Below are positions 30,511 through 39,547 of a stretch of 64,000 bases of DNA, piece after piece. The stretch spans positions 11,810,082 through 11,874,081 of the forward strand of contig NC_067207.1 of NCBI RefSeq assembly GCF_026262505.1. Direction: 5' to 3'. The first letter of the stretch is position 1; each line of letters opens with the position of its first letter. The DNA comes from Trichomonas vaginalis G3 (taxonomy: Eukaryota > Parabasalia > Trichomonadida > Trichomonadidae). A model generated the notes under the pieces. It was given only the letters and a program-made list of their open reading frames with translations, had not been told where the DNA came from and did not search any database. A program made the position numbers and the translations under genes.

Positions 30511-30757
30511 GATAAAAAAGTGCCATAATAAAAATTGAAAATTATGAAACTTCAATGTTAGTTGATAATTTAATTGAATTTATGTGTCATTATAGTCATT
30601 CTGCCTATTTACGATATAAGATATGAAAATACCACATTTGATATAATTTCCCATTGGGTTATTGTTTTCCATTTGGATAACATTGTATTTTGTCCATGTA
30701 ATGGGTTTTAAAGATATTTCATATTGTGAAATAAATATATCATTTTCATAGTTTTTA

Positions 30758-31651
30758 ATGTCTGATAAAGGGATTCAACCAAGTAAATATAGTGAATTGA
30801 GAAGTATATATAAGTACTACATTGATTCATATATTGCGTTGTTTCAGCTAAAAACGGCAAATGAAGAAGATTTAAACTCGATTTTCCAAATGATCAAGAA
30901 AAATTTGATTGATTCGAAGATATTTGCGCCACAAACTATTGCTCGAGATATTTTAAATATGATTCCATTTAATAACCGCTATACAAAGTCATATTTAGCT
31001 CTAGCCAAATTTATTTGCGATGAATATCATGTAACAGAGGTTAAAAATATCCAAAACAGTTTTAACTACTTGTTTTATAAAGAATATGGAATCAATTTAA
31101 ACAAATCTCTGGATATCAGTCAAAATCAATACGTTAATCTAGATATTAATGAAAATAATGCAATTTGCAAAGCAATTATAGATAACAACAAAGAAAAATT
31201 CATCACATTAATGGGAGAAGAAGGATTTGATGAAAATCAAAAACATATGAGCGAATTATATCCAGAATATTACAAAGGATTATCATTACTTGAATTATGT
31301 TGTTACCATGGTGCAGCTGATTGTTTCAAGTTATTAATAACTAAATTTAACTCAGAAATAACTCAAAGATGTTTAGAATTATCAGTTTTAGGAGGAAATC
31401 AAGAGATCATGAGTGAATGTTTGAAATATCAAAAACCAAATAAAGAATGCATGAAATATGCAATTATTTCACACAACATTGACTTTGTTACATTCTTGAT
31501 GAATGAATACAATATGGAGATCATTTTGTCTGATTGCGCATCATTTAATAATCTTGATGCATTTTTAGTTTATTTCGATCAAACTAATGAAATTGACAAT
31601 TGCTTTGTTTATTCAGGAATTTTCAATATTCCTTCGCTCCATTGCATATAA
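30758..31651 (+). pseudogene. DUF3447/ankyrin gene interrupted by the outer virus-like element
   Basis: Residues 1-292 match the N-terminal DUF3447 region of the ankyrin protein at 7283 (LSLLELCCYHGAADCFKLLI, LSVLGGNQEIMSECLK). They end in FNIPSL, where the paralogue goes on into ankyrin repeats. Here the sequence switches near 31637 to the end of an element gene and stops at 31651, so the ankyrin half is missing from this side. The ATG at 30758 follows TCATTTTCATAG, a good initiator. A shortened protein could still be made. The remaining 3' part of the gene, if it exists, should lie right of the window. Confidence 0.8.
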
Positions 31652-32069
31652 TTTCTTTGACATGGTCTAACCAAGCTTCTATAATATTTTCTTTCCATTC
31701 TACTTGTTCATATTTATATCCAGTGAAGATAGAATAGAAGTTTGGAGAAGGTGTATAGAACTTTATACCTCGAACTGAAAAATCTTCTAACTTTGACAAT
31801 AAGATATCCCAAGCATCTAACATCTTCATGCCAACTTGTACGACTTTTATTTTCTTAAGTTTCTGTCTACATTCTTGTTCAGACACTATTGTTGCTCTTG
31901 GTTTGTTAAAGACAACATCCCATTCTTTCATAACATAACATTCTGGGGCAGAGTCAACATAAATGACTAAACGTTTCAAATTCTCGACTGCTTTGTTATA
32001 GTCTCGAAATGGACACATATTTCTGAATGCTTGGAAGTCATAAAAATCTGAAACATCTATTCTGTACAT
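31637..32069 (-). CDS. D5-like (DUF5906-type) viral primase-helicase, portion
   Basis: About 145 residues. The sequence carries the pre-helicase signature of virus and phage D5/DUF5906 proteins: YVMKEWDVVFNKPRATIV, GIKFYTPSPNFYSIFTGYKYE and, at the junction, HVKEIICNGAKE. In complete family members this is followed by the SF3 ATPase, which is not in this window. Canonical Mavericks rely on protein-primed polymerase B, while virophages and Polinton-like viruses often have an SF3 helicase, so this gene helps place the outer element. The upstream region reads TTTTTATTTTTATAAAAATG, the element-type start context. Confidence 0.65.
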
Positions 32070-32100
32070 TTTTATAAAAATAAAAAAAAATATTATTTTT

Positions 32101-32898
32101 TTATTCTTGACTTTGTTGTTCCATTTGTTGCATTTGTTGTTCTTGAGCTATTTGTTGTTGAAGTTGTTCTTGTAATACAATACTTTCACCAGTTGCATCT
32201 TCCAATTCGAAACTTTCTGCCGTCATTGACAAATACATAGGACATAAAAGTTTTACAGGAACAAAGTTTGCGTCAACTAATGTCAACGTTATACTTGCCA
32301 AAGTGTTTGAGTTCACTAAGGTTGAAAATTCTGCATTCGAATGAACAATAGGCAAACCAGCAGAGAAAGTATTGTTTATACGCATAAGTATCTTTTGGTC
32401 ATAATAGTTTCTGTCGACATTCGAATAACACTTTGAACCTAAGTTTGAAACAATATATAAGATTGGTGTGCTTAATGTCAATGGAATAGACATTCCTTGT
32501 ATGACACCTTTTCCTGTTATAGGAAACTGTTGGTAGTAAAAACCAGATATAAGTTTTGTATTATAGCTCATATCGTTTATAGTAAACTCAGTCGGACATC
32601 CAAACATAATGAAACCTGCTCTAGTTGCAGCACATGTTACACCCGTACTTAAAGTATTAAATAAGTCAACAAAACCTGTTGGTGGTATATCTGAGTAAGT
32701 ATCTTCAAAGGAGTATTTTTTACCATTCACAACAATAAAGTCTTCTGGTGTCAAAAGAGCAAAACAGGCTTTAGTCGTCATTGTGTTTAAGGTTAGTTTA
32801 CAATATCGTCCTTGAGGACTTTGTAAGTTTGTTGTTATAGAATTATATGACTCAGGGTTTTTAGTCGTAATAGTATAAACCATTATGTCTTCTGCCAT
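32101..32898 (-). CDS. Element protein, possible minor capsid/penton-type
   Basis: A 265-residue protein, mostly beta-strand by eye (MVYTITTKNPESYNS, YCKLTLNTMTT), with a Gln-rich tail (about 240-265, EQLQQQIAQEQQMQQ). The strand NTLASITLTLVDANFVPVKL near 200-220 resembles the end of the inner Maverick protein at 51901 (MQFRLVDFQGEPVELKAP), so the two are probably counterparts. It lies 4 nt from its neighbour's 3' end and is preceded by TTTATTTGCTAAGTAAATG. A jelly-roll minor capsid role is inferred from composition and place only. Confidence 0.5.
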   Translation of the reverse strand: MAEDIMVYTITTKNPESYNSITTNLQSPQGRYCKLTLNTMTTKACFALLTPEDFIVVNGKKYSFEDTYSDIPPTGFVDLFNTLSTGVTCAATRAGFIMFGCPTEFTINDMSYNTKLISGFYYQQFPITGKGVIQGMSIPLTLSTPILYIVSNLGSKCYSNVDRNYYDQKILMRINNTFSAGLPIVHSNAEFSTLVNSNTLASITLTLVDANFVPVKLLCPMYLSMTAESFELEDATGESIVLQEQLQQQIAQEQQMQQMEQQSQE

Positions 32899-32902
32899 TT
32901 AC

Positions 32903-33481
32903 TTAGCAAATAAACTTTAATGAAATGTTGTGGTCGTCAAATATTTTTATGACGTCTGGGAAACTATACTTTAAGTTCAACGTTTCACCTCCTTTCATAA
33001 CGTATATCTTGTCAATGGCATTATATGAAACACCACAGCAACCAATGTCGGGTTCTATTTCTTTGATGTTTATATCGTCTGCCTCTGTCAAAAGTTTCAA
33101 TAGTTCTTTCAAAACTTCATGAGGTGCAATGACATATGAGTTCACTTTTACAGGGTTGTGTTCGACCAAGTTTAACATTATACTTAAAGCTTGACAAATC
33201 TTCTCCTGAGTTTGAAGTTTGTCTTTCAGTTGTTGGTAGTCGTTTCGAATATCTGCAACAGAACTTAAGTCTCTGGTAACTTCAGGATATGTTGGTTCTT
33301 TTACAGGAACAATTGTTATACCATCTTCGTCTTCGTATGGTTTCCCCACTTCAACATCTCTGTCTTTGACATTGACAACAACACTTTGACTGTTTGTTTG
33401 AGTTGGTGAATTTAACTTCACATCTGCCACCGCCATTAAACCTTTTGAAACACTTACGCTTCTATTTTTCGGAAATGACAT
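32903..33481 (-). CDS. Element protein with Cys-Cys-Gly motif, syntenic with the 52873 gene
   Basis: 192 residues from the ATG at 33481 (MSFPKNRSVSVSKG). The N-terminal half is polar and probably disordered. The C-terminal 90 residues fold as helix plus strands, with EPDIGCCGVSY followed by KIYVMKGGETLNLKYSF. The inner Maverick protein at 52873 has the same DPEIECCGQ and VEFKYKYS pattern in the same position and orientation. No known family recognised. A short divergent promoter (TTTTACTTAGAATAAAAAG) is shared with the gene starting at 33500. Confidence 0.6.
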   Translation of the reverse strand: MSFPKNRSVSVSKGLMAVADVKLNSPTQTNSQSVVVNVKDRDVEVGKPYEDEDGITIVPVKEPTYPEVTRDLSSVADIRNDYQQLKDKLQTQEKICQALSIMLNLVEHNPVKVNSYVIAPHEVLKELLKLLTEADDINIKEIEPDIGCCGVSYNAIDKIYVMKGGETLNLKYSFPDVIKIFDDHNISLKFIC

Positions 33482-33499
33482 TTTACTTAGAATAAAAAG

Positions 33500-33919
33500 A
33501 TGGACGTATTCGAGTATCTCTTCGAATTGAAGCAGAACAAAGCTTACACACACAAACAATACAAATACATTGACAGAATAGTTCTTTATACAAACAATGG
33601 TAAATGTTATAGAATAGCAGTCTTTGCTGAACCTAAATATTTTCATAAAGCAAAGAAAGTTGGTATAACCGAGATGGTGAAAGTTCTTGACGTTGACAAA
33701 AATATAACAACAAAACTTACAGATATTTCTAAAGGAAAGTTTATAATACAATATTATGTCAAAACTGGCGTACTGTCAATATTTGACGGAGAGAAGTCAG
33801 TTCAAGAACAACTTACTGACCTGCTGCCAAAATCTGCTCGATGGAAGCTGTCGTTATGCCAATCTGAGGAGCCCCAGCAGGTTTCATCGAACGAATCTTC
33901 AAAAGAGCATCTTCCGTGA
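33500..33919 (+). CDS. Small element protein, divergent partner of the CCG gene
   Basis: 139 residues, basic, beta-rich at first (YIDRIVLYTNNGKCYRIAVF, KFIIQYYVKTGVLSIFDG), with a polar tail. Its end overlaps the converging capsid gene by about 100 nt. The inner Maverick has a similar small plus-strand gene (53519) beside its own CCG gene, so this is a conserved gene pair. Function not recognised. Confidence 0.5.
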   Translation: MDVFEYLFELKQNKAYTHKQYKYIDRIVLYTNNGKCYRIAVFAEPKYFHKAKKVGITEMVKVLDVDKNITTKLTDISKGKFIIQYYVKTGVLSIFDGEKSVQEQLTDLLPKSARWKLSLCQSEEPQQVSSNESSKEHLP

Positions 33920-34681
33920 AAAGTGCTATTGGTTTTGTAAACTTCTTTGCTCTCAATTCATCTGGACCGTCTCTGTCACCAGTATATTGTATTTGTACAG
34001 TACCAACAGTTGAAATACCACCCATAAAGTCTTCTGAGTCAGCAAATGGAATGCCAAGCCAAAAGTTTGAACGGTCTCCATTTGTATATTGAGTTTTTTG
34101 ACCTCCTGTATGAGTCCATACTTTCACATATGGCATAATAGAACTTTGCATTTCAGGGTTAATGGTTGTTGTGAAGTTGTTGTTAAAGTTAATAGCATCT
34201 AATGTCAAGTTGTATGACCTCATATCCTCAACTGTGGAATATTCTTCTCTTGGATAATATTTGCCATCTATGTTTATATGATATTTAATACCAGGGTTGT
34301 AGAAACAAGAATAGTCATTTATAGTTCGTCTGAACAGTACAAACATAGTATCTGCATGTTTCATTGCAGTTGTTAAAGCAATATCTGTTCTTGCACCTGG
34401 GTCAGCACTTTGGTTTCCAACTTCACCTGCAAAGTCTTTGACAGATATTTGGTGTATAGGGAACATAAGTGGAACTGCAATATATTTGGCAGCTAAAGCA
34501 TTTGAAATATCTGGGTCCAACATATAGACTGCAAGTCTGCTTTCTATTCTCTTGCATTCAAACTTTTCGCATGTGAACTTAACTGGGTCCCAAGCATCTC
34601 CAGCAGCATTGAAATAATAGTTTACTTCAGTGTTGAGGTTTGAGAAACCAAAGTCTAAGTCAACTTTGTCTTTGCAAAATT
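33813..34681 (-). CDS. Capsid-type protein of the outer element, C-terminal part
   Basis: Beta-rich frame covering the C-terminal half of a probable double-jelly-roll major capsid protein: HQISVKDFAGEVGNQSADPG, then MFVLFRRTINDYSCFYNPG and NFWLGIPFADSEDFMGG. The Maverick at 34682 was inserted in this gene; the N-terminal part lies at 57139-57882. The capsid assignment comes from length, strand content, position in the element and the likeness of the N-terminal part to the inner element's capsid region. Confidence 0.6.
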
Positions 34682-35402
34682 AGTTAGTATCCCTATCTTG
34701 GGTACGGCGGCACTGCGTTCCACCTTACCCAAGATAACGGTTTGACACTTTACAAAACCGCTAACGTATATTTTACAACACAAACGACAACACTAACTTA
34801 ACCTTAAATATTTACAAAGCCGCCAACCACTTCACCTCACTAACATTTTCGCTAACGACTTCACTAATGAAAAAATAAACGTTCTCACTAACGTTCCCAC
34901 TAATGTTCTCATTTACAAAAGTATTGCAGCGCTTCCCATTGCTGTGCTTCACACAATAGTTCATATTCTTCAGTATCGCTGCTGTCACTCCAATCGTCAG
35001 AGTCAAAATCACTGTCAAAATAAATGTATGTAAGTTTTGACAAAGCTAATGAAACACGCTTACCGTTTGTATCTATTGCTTTTATATATCTCCCATTATG
35101 TTTGTTGTCGTAAACGCTCAAACTAACTTTACCCTTTCTCCCTCGTATCTGATAGAATGTATTTTCACGAGGAACGAAGAACAAATTCTTGAACTCATGA
35201 CCGTTGTAGTTTGTTATCTCAATAGTTTTCGTCATTTATATAAAAATAAAATAAAAAATAAACTTAAAAATTAATGATATCACCACTCCCACATGTATGA
35301 AAACATAGCACAAAATAAATTTAGGGTAGAAGGTTAGATCTAACCTCTTTTCTAACCCGATTTCTAACCTGTTGAATTCATTGCTTTATAACTCTCTTCC
35401 TT
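34682..35402 (+). repeat. Left TIR of the inner Maverick (721 bp)
   Basis: Inverted copy of 56418-57138 with identical gene spacing. It contains a 108-codon gene, a row of CTAACGTTCTCAC-like short repeats (about 34845-34915) and one TTAGATCTAA palindromic module. Its inner edge falls inside the last codons of the neighbouring gene. Confidence 0.93.
34909..35235 (-). CDS. TIR-encoded 108-residue protein (left copy)
   Basis: Same protein as at 56585-56911. The first 65 residues are beta-rich and basic (NGHEFKNLFFVPRENTFYQI, RYIKAIDTNGKRVSLAL), loosely like the NUMOD4 or HNH-associated strand-turn-strand found in mobile nucleases; no catalytic motif is seen. The tail is very acidic (DSDFDSDDWSDSSDTEE). 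Placement in the TIR means the element carries it twice. Start context TTTATTTTTATATAAATG. Confidence 0.6.
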   Translation of the reverse strand: MTKTIEITNYNGHEFKNLFFVPRENTFYQIRGRKGKVSLSVYDNKHNGRYIKAIDTNGKRVSLALSKLTYIYFDSDFDSDDWSDSSDTEEYELLCEAQQWEALQYFCK

Positions 35403-35622
35403 TATCCAACTCTTCTAACTTCTTCTTAAGTTCAGCAATGTTGTCCTCATGAAGTTTAATCTTTCTCAAAATTCCTTCTTTATCTAATGGTTGCTTTATC
35501 TTTCTAAACTGAACTCTACCATCCTTCATAGTATGAATGTAAAAACCTTCTGGAATAGTTCCTGATTTAATGTATTCTACCAAAAACTTTTGTTTCATTG
35601 CTTCAGTGACTTTATTTGTCAT
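35386..35622 (-). CDS. Small element protein, coiled-coil tail
   Basis: 78 residues from the ATG at 35622; a TTG three codons earlier is not accepted. A strand pair FYIHTMKDGRVQFRKIK is followed by a helical, heptad-like tail (LHEDNIAELKKKLEELDKG). The first motif recurs in the element protein at 37736 (FYYVSQSKDGKIYVRKRK), so the two may share a small DNA- or protein-binding fold. Its last codons lie in the TIR. Confidence 0.5.
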   Translation of the reverse strand: MTNKVTEAMKQKFLVEYIKSGTIPEGFYIHTMKDGRVQFRKIKQPLDKEGILRKIKLHEDNIAELKKKLEELDKGREL

Positions 35623-35672
35623 TTCAATCAAATAAAAATTTTAATATTAAATAAAAAATAACGTTATTTTTT

Positions 35673-36113
35673 TCAGTAAGGAAACGCAGGAGTTTTACGA
35701 TTTATTTGTGGTGTAGGTTCTGGTTTAAATGTTGGAGTCGGTTTTGGAGTTGACTTTTGAACAGGAGTTTGTACTTCCATAGGTTCAGGAGTCATTGAAG
35801 GTTTTGCTTGTGAAGGTGTTGGAGTTTGTTTAACTTCAGCTACTTCAGTATTATTTACAACATTTGCTTTATTTCTTTTCAACATCATTACTGCTCCTAC
35901 AGTAGCTAGCAAACCTAGTGGGAGACCATATCTTATATAAGGACTTGACCAAATGCTATTTTTGACAGGAGCTGGTGGAACACCTAATCTTGGTGAGACT
36001 GCTCTTTGCCATTGTGCAGCTCGTAAGAAATATTCAATAGGTGCTCCATAATCGTTTGGTAAAGTTTGTTTCATAGATGGTGAAGGTTCACGAGAGCTTG
36101 ATGAAGAACTCAT
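35673..36113 (-). CDS. Element membrane protein with proline-rich tail
   Basis: 146 residues: a Ser-rich start, one membrane segment (about 62-82, RYGLPLGLLATVGAVMMLKR) and a Pro/Thr/Lys-rich tail of about 60 residues. It could sit in a virion inner membrane or a host membrane. It follows the capsid region in the same direction. No family recognised. Start context TTTATTTTTAAAGCTTATAA. Confidence 0.55.
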   Translation of the reverse strand: MSSSSSSREPSPSMKQTLPNDYGAPIEYFLRAAQWQRAVSPRLGVPPAPVKNSIWSSPYIRYGLPLGLLATVGAVMMLKRNKANVVNNTEVAEVKQTPTPSQAKPSMTPEPMEVQTPVQKSTPKPTPTFKPEPTPQINRKTPAFPY

Positions 36114-36189
36114 TTATAAGCTTTAAAAATAAACGTTCATCCTTTATTCCTCACTGTCGTCCGTGCTAAGTTATAGTCGTCAAGTCTTA

Positions 36190-37708
36190 TTATGGTATGC
36201 CTGACGCACTGATGGCAAAGCAACAATCCCTCATAAATCCAATAAGTGGCTTTGGTACGTTTTCAGTTGCTAGTTCAATAGGTCCTTTAACAGACAATTT
36301 GTATGTTATTGGAGCAGTAGATGTTTGACCTTGCTGGAAGCAAAAGTCCACTTCTGTTGGAAAACCACATAAGAAATGTGTGTTGTCATAGCTATCCCAT
36401 TTATGTTCCACACTACCATCATCCACCAATGACCTCATAACATCTTCATTAAATCCTATCATATCATTGTTTGTATTGCAAGCGTTCGCAACCATTTCAT
36501 AAAATACAGGTCCATATGATTTTTCAGGTTCTGCAGGCATATTTCCATAAGCTCCCATGGAAAGCTGAAGATATTTAAACTTAGGGTTCTCAAAATTAAC
36601 ATAATAGTTGTCTTTCTTTCTAAATAGTGCCCAAATACTTTTAACATTAATAGGCGTATAAGCTGCTGTAAATGTTGCACTTGAACTATCTGTATTCTTT
36701 GAGAATGAACCGTCCATAGGAATCCAATCCATAACTTTAACAGGAAAACATAAAGCCTCGTTTGTATAATGTTCTACAAGTTCTGTATAAATGTTAGGGT
36801 CTAAAGAGAATGACTTTGGATGAATGAAACATTCATTAAAATCCATCTTTGTTCGAAATAGTTGCTGGGTTACAGTTGTAATAGTAACTGTTCCACTAGC
36901 TTCTACTGCCTTCGTTATCATAGTGAATGGTTCATTCCATGGAACAAATTTATTTGTCGGTGGATTTGAATCTGAAGCAAATGCAACTTTAAGAGTTGGA
37001 TTGAAAGCAATGATATCATTTACAGATATAGATGTGCATTGTAAGGCGTCGCTACTGAACTTTACTTTAAGCTGAATGTTTCCTGCAAAAGCTGGAATAA
37101 ATCGAATAGCTTCTAATGGAAGGAATCTTCTAACAGGAATTCTTAAACGAAGCTTAAAATCAAATGATTTTCCTGCTGTAATTGGACCTAAACAATTTGT
37201 CCTGTTCTGCATGTTCCCGAATGACTCCATACATCTTCATGTCGAGTCTTTGAGAAAACATCTACTTTCTTTATTTGTTCGGTAGTTTGTGAGTTTGAAG
37301 TTATATATGCTTCTTCTCGTGCGTTGTCTTGAGAATATACGATACGACCATTTGCAAGGATTTGATATCCAGCAACTGCATAGAAAGCGTCATCGAAACC
37401 AATCCAAAATCCTGGTGGGTTGTTTTATTGGAACCTGAACCAATTTCTTTATCTACAATAAATTGACCTTCCATTTTATACGTAATGAATGTATTGTAAA
37501 GGTCCAACATATTTTCACCAGGAGGTGAGAGATTGAATGTTACCCATGTGTTATCTTTAGCAGTTCCAGGTTGTGATGGAATCTTTGCGTCAGAATATTT
37601 TCTATTAGTGTCACCAATTTGAACTGCATTGTCTATGATATCGAAATATGAGCGAATCTGATGAATATGCTCTGCTGGAGTAAATTCGTTTAACTGTTCG
37701 TTCTGCAT
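36190..37708 (-). pseudogene. Major capsid-type gene of the inner Maverick (broken)
   Basis: Region of about 1.5 kb encoding a beta-rich, probably double-jelly-roll capsid protein, with about one break. Recognisable parts are WVTFNLSPPGENMLDLYN toward the N-terminus, the KSFDFKLRLRIPVRRFLPLE strand set in the middle, and TPINVKSIWALFRKKDNYYV in the second half. The middle part corresponds to LKLRVPLSSFLIFRFLRYLP of the outer element's capsid gene. It would form the particle shell. Confidence 0.65.
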
Positions 37709-37735
37709 GTATTTACTTCAGATAAAAATATCTAT

Positions 37736-38164
37736 TTACTTCATTATTCTCACTCTTCTTCTTGGCATTCGTGGTGGAAGTTGTTTCTTGACATTTTCAA
37801 TGAACTGTACATTCTCTTTTGTCTCAACTTCTTTCACTGGTGGGTCAGGGTTCTTTGACTCGGTTTGCTTTTCAATGAAATTCACGAACTTTGCAATAAG
37901 CTCTTGGTTCGTTATTGAAAGTACATCTGGCTTCTTTTCTTCTGGTTCTATTGACTTTTCAGTTTGAACAGAAGGTTTTATATGGGCTTCACCCTCGGTG
38001 CCATGCACCTTAATGTTGTCGCTTTCTGCATTCGCTAATGGAACCTTTCTTTTTCTTACGTATATTTTACCATCTTTACTCTGACTTACATAATAGAAAG
38101 GATGTTGTATTCCTCTGGCGTCATTTAATATAATAGACTCTCGTTCTGATTTTGACAGGCTCAT
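37736..38164 (-). CDS. Element protein, basic and acidic blocks
   Basis: 142 residues. The strand pair FYYVSQSKDGKIYVRKRK near 22-39 resembles the one in the protein at 35386. Then a Glu/Lys-rich linker, a helix (NQELIAKFVNFIEKQTES) and a basic C-terminus (RMPRRRVRIMK). It may bind nucleic acid or link capsid and core. Not a family I know. Confidence 0.5.
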   Translation of the reverse strand: MSLSKSERESIILNDARGIQHPFYYVSQSKDGKIYVRKRKVPLANAESDNIKVHGTEGEAHIKPSVQTEKSIEPEEKKPDVLSITNQELIAKFVNFIEKQTESKNPDPPVKEVETKENVQFIENVKKQLPPRMPRRRVRIMK

Positions 38165-38209
38165 TTTACATCGGTTAAAGTTTTAATTTTGTTTTTTATC
38201 TGCAGTCAA

Positions 38210-38470
38210 ATGACTCAGACAAGCCCTACGGACAAGACCCAAGGTGTCATAGATGTTGAAGCATTGAAGAAAGAAATTCGTGAGCAAATTTTATCCGAAC
38301 TGAAGGAACAAAAACAAGAACAAAAGCCAGAGAGACCAAAGAGAAAACTTAGTGAAAAACAACTTGCTGCATTAGCTGCTGGAAGACAAAAGAACCCAAG
38401 ACTACTGGCGAAGAAAGCTAGAGAAGAAGCTGAAGCAAAAGCTAAAGAAGCTGAAACAAAGAAAGAGTAA
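38210..38470 (+). CDS. Small highly charged protein, possible core/DNA-binding
   Basis: 86 residues from the ATG at 38210. Entirely helical and charged; the PKRKLSEKQLAALAAGRQKN segment is a motif often seen in small proteins of large DNA viruses and virus-like elements. The lysine/alanine-rich tail suggests DNA binding. It is divergent from 37736 and followed closely by 38495. Confidence 0.5.
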   Translation: MTQTSPTDKTQGVIDVEALKKEIREQILSELKEQKQEQKPERPKRKLSEKQLAALAAGRQKNPRLLAKKAREEAEAKAKEAETKKE

Positions 38471-38494
38471 ATGGTTTATTTTTATCCGAATTAA

Positions 38495-39352
38495 ATGTAT
38501 AGACAAATACCTTTATCTGTTGCGTTCAGTAGTGAAAACCCTGATGTCAAAATAAAGGGGAACAGAGTAACGTTTAAGTTTCCAACAGACTGGATTGTGA
38601 ACATAAATGAAGAGAAGTACATTGGCATAACATCTATGTATATAACACGTGCTTTCAGAAAGGTTGACTTTATACTTCAAGTCGAGATAGAAAATGACGA
38701 ACAGTCTTTAAGCGCCCAAAACATTCACATATACAAATACTTTAAAGACGATACAACATTGTTGCAATGTATGATTTCATTTAATGAGATGTTTGAGAAA
38801 AAGTTCAACATTGAAGTACAAACTTTACAGCCTTTACGTGAGTTTCTTGCACAACTGAAGGAAGAAGGTAGTCGGTCACAACTTATAGACTTTCATTATG
38901 AATTTAATGAAAATGAAGATGGAACTCATGACTGTCAGTTTGTTATATATTCACCATTCAATGAAGTCGCTAAAAAGAAAGAAAATCCATTACGTATAAG
39001 ATTTCAAATCTCTGAACCAAGTGATGATTTCAAAAATGTTTTCAATTATGATGCAATGCTTCCGAGGAAAAATGAATTTTCAAAGATTGTAACACCTGGC
39101 ATTTGGGATAGAAAGCAAGCTATTCTTTACTCTAATATAGCCAAAGGCGTTGAAAATGAGTTCATTGGTCATACAAGAACTTCACCACTTCCTAACCCTA
39201 AATACTATAAATTAACTGGCTTCAATCGTGAGTTTTGGATAGACATGTACTCAACTCATGACCATAAGTGTCAAGTGTTCTTACCTCCAGATGGGAAAGA
39301 TTGTTTATACATTGAAGCACAATTGTTAAACTCTACCATCGCAGTATTGTAA
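38495..39352 (+). CDS. Element protein, possible penton/minor capsid-like, has an internal paralogue
   Basis: 285 residues, beta-rich (VTFKFPTDWIVNINEEKYIG, FRKVDFILQVEIENDEQ). It ends VFLPPDGKDCLYIEAQLLN. The gene at 54807 encodes the same fold pattern (YEYPRHWVEYIGGEKAIEIR ... LPKDGKDGLIIEM), so the element carries two members. Minor capsid is a guess from composition and gene order. Start context TTTATTTTTATCCG. Confidence 0.5.
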   Translation: MYRQIPLSVAFSSENPDVKIKGNRVTFKFPTDWIVNINEEKYIGITSMYITRAFRKVDFILQVEIENDEQSLSAQNIHIYKYFKDDTTLLQCMISFNEMFEKKFNIEVQTLQPLREFLAQLKEEGSRSQLIDFHYEFNENEDGTHDCQFVIYSPFNEVAKKKENPLRIRFQISEPSDDFKNVFNYDAMLPRKNEFSKIVTPGIWDRKQAILYSNIAKGVENEFIGHTRTSPLPNPKYYKLTGFNREFWIDMYSTHDHKCQVFLPPDGKDCLYIEAQLLNSTIAVL

Positions 39353-39359
39353 AATCTAC

Positions 39360-39547
39360 GCTAGCTTTATTTTTATCACGAATGACCTCATTGCTGACAA
39401 AAATAAATGACCTCATTCATGATCTCATTCATGACCTCATTCATGACCTCATTGCTGACAAAAATAAATGACCTCATTCATGACCTCATTCATGACCTCA
39501 TTGCTGACAAAAATAAATGACCTCATTGCTGACAAAAATAAATGACC
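39360..39547. repeat. Short tandem repeats between converging genes
   Basis: Multiple copies of ATGACCTCATTC and of GCTGACAAAAATAA in mixed order fill the gap between the 38495 gene and polymerase B. Position suggests a 3'-end or spacer function; that is inference. Confidence 0.85.
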
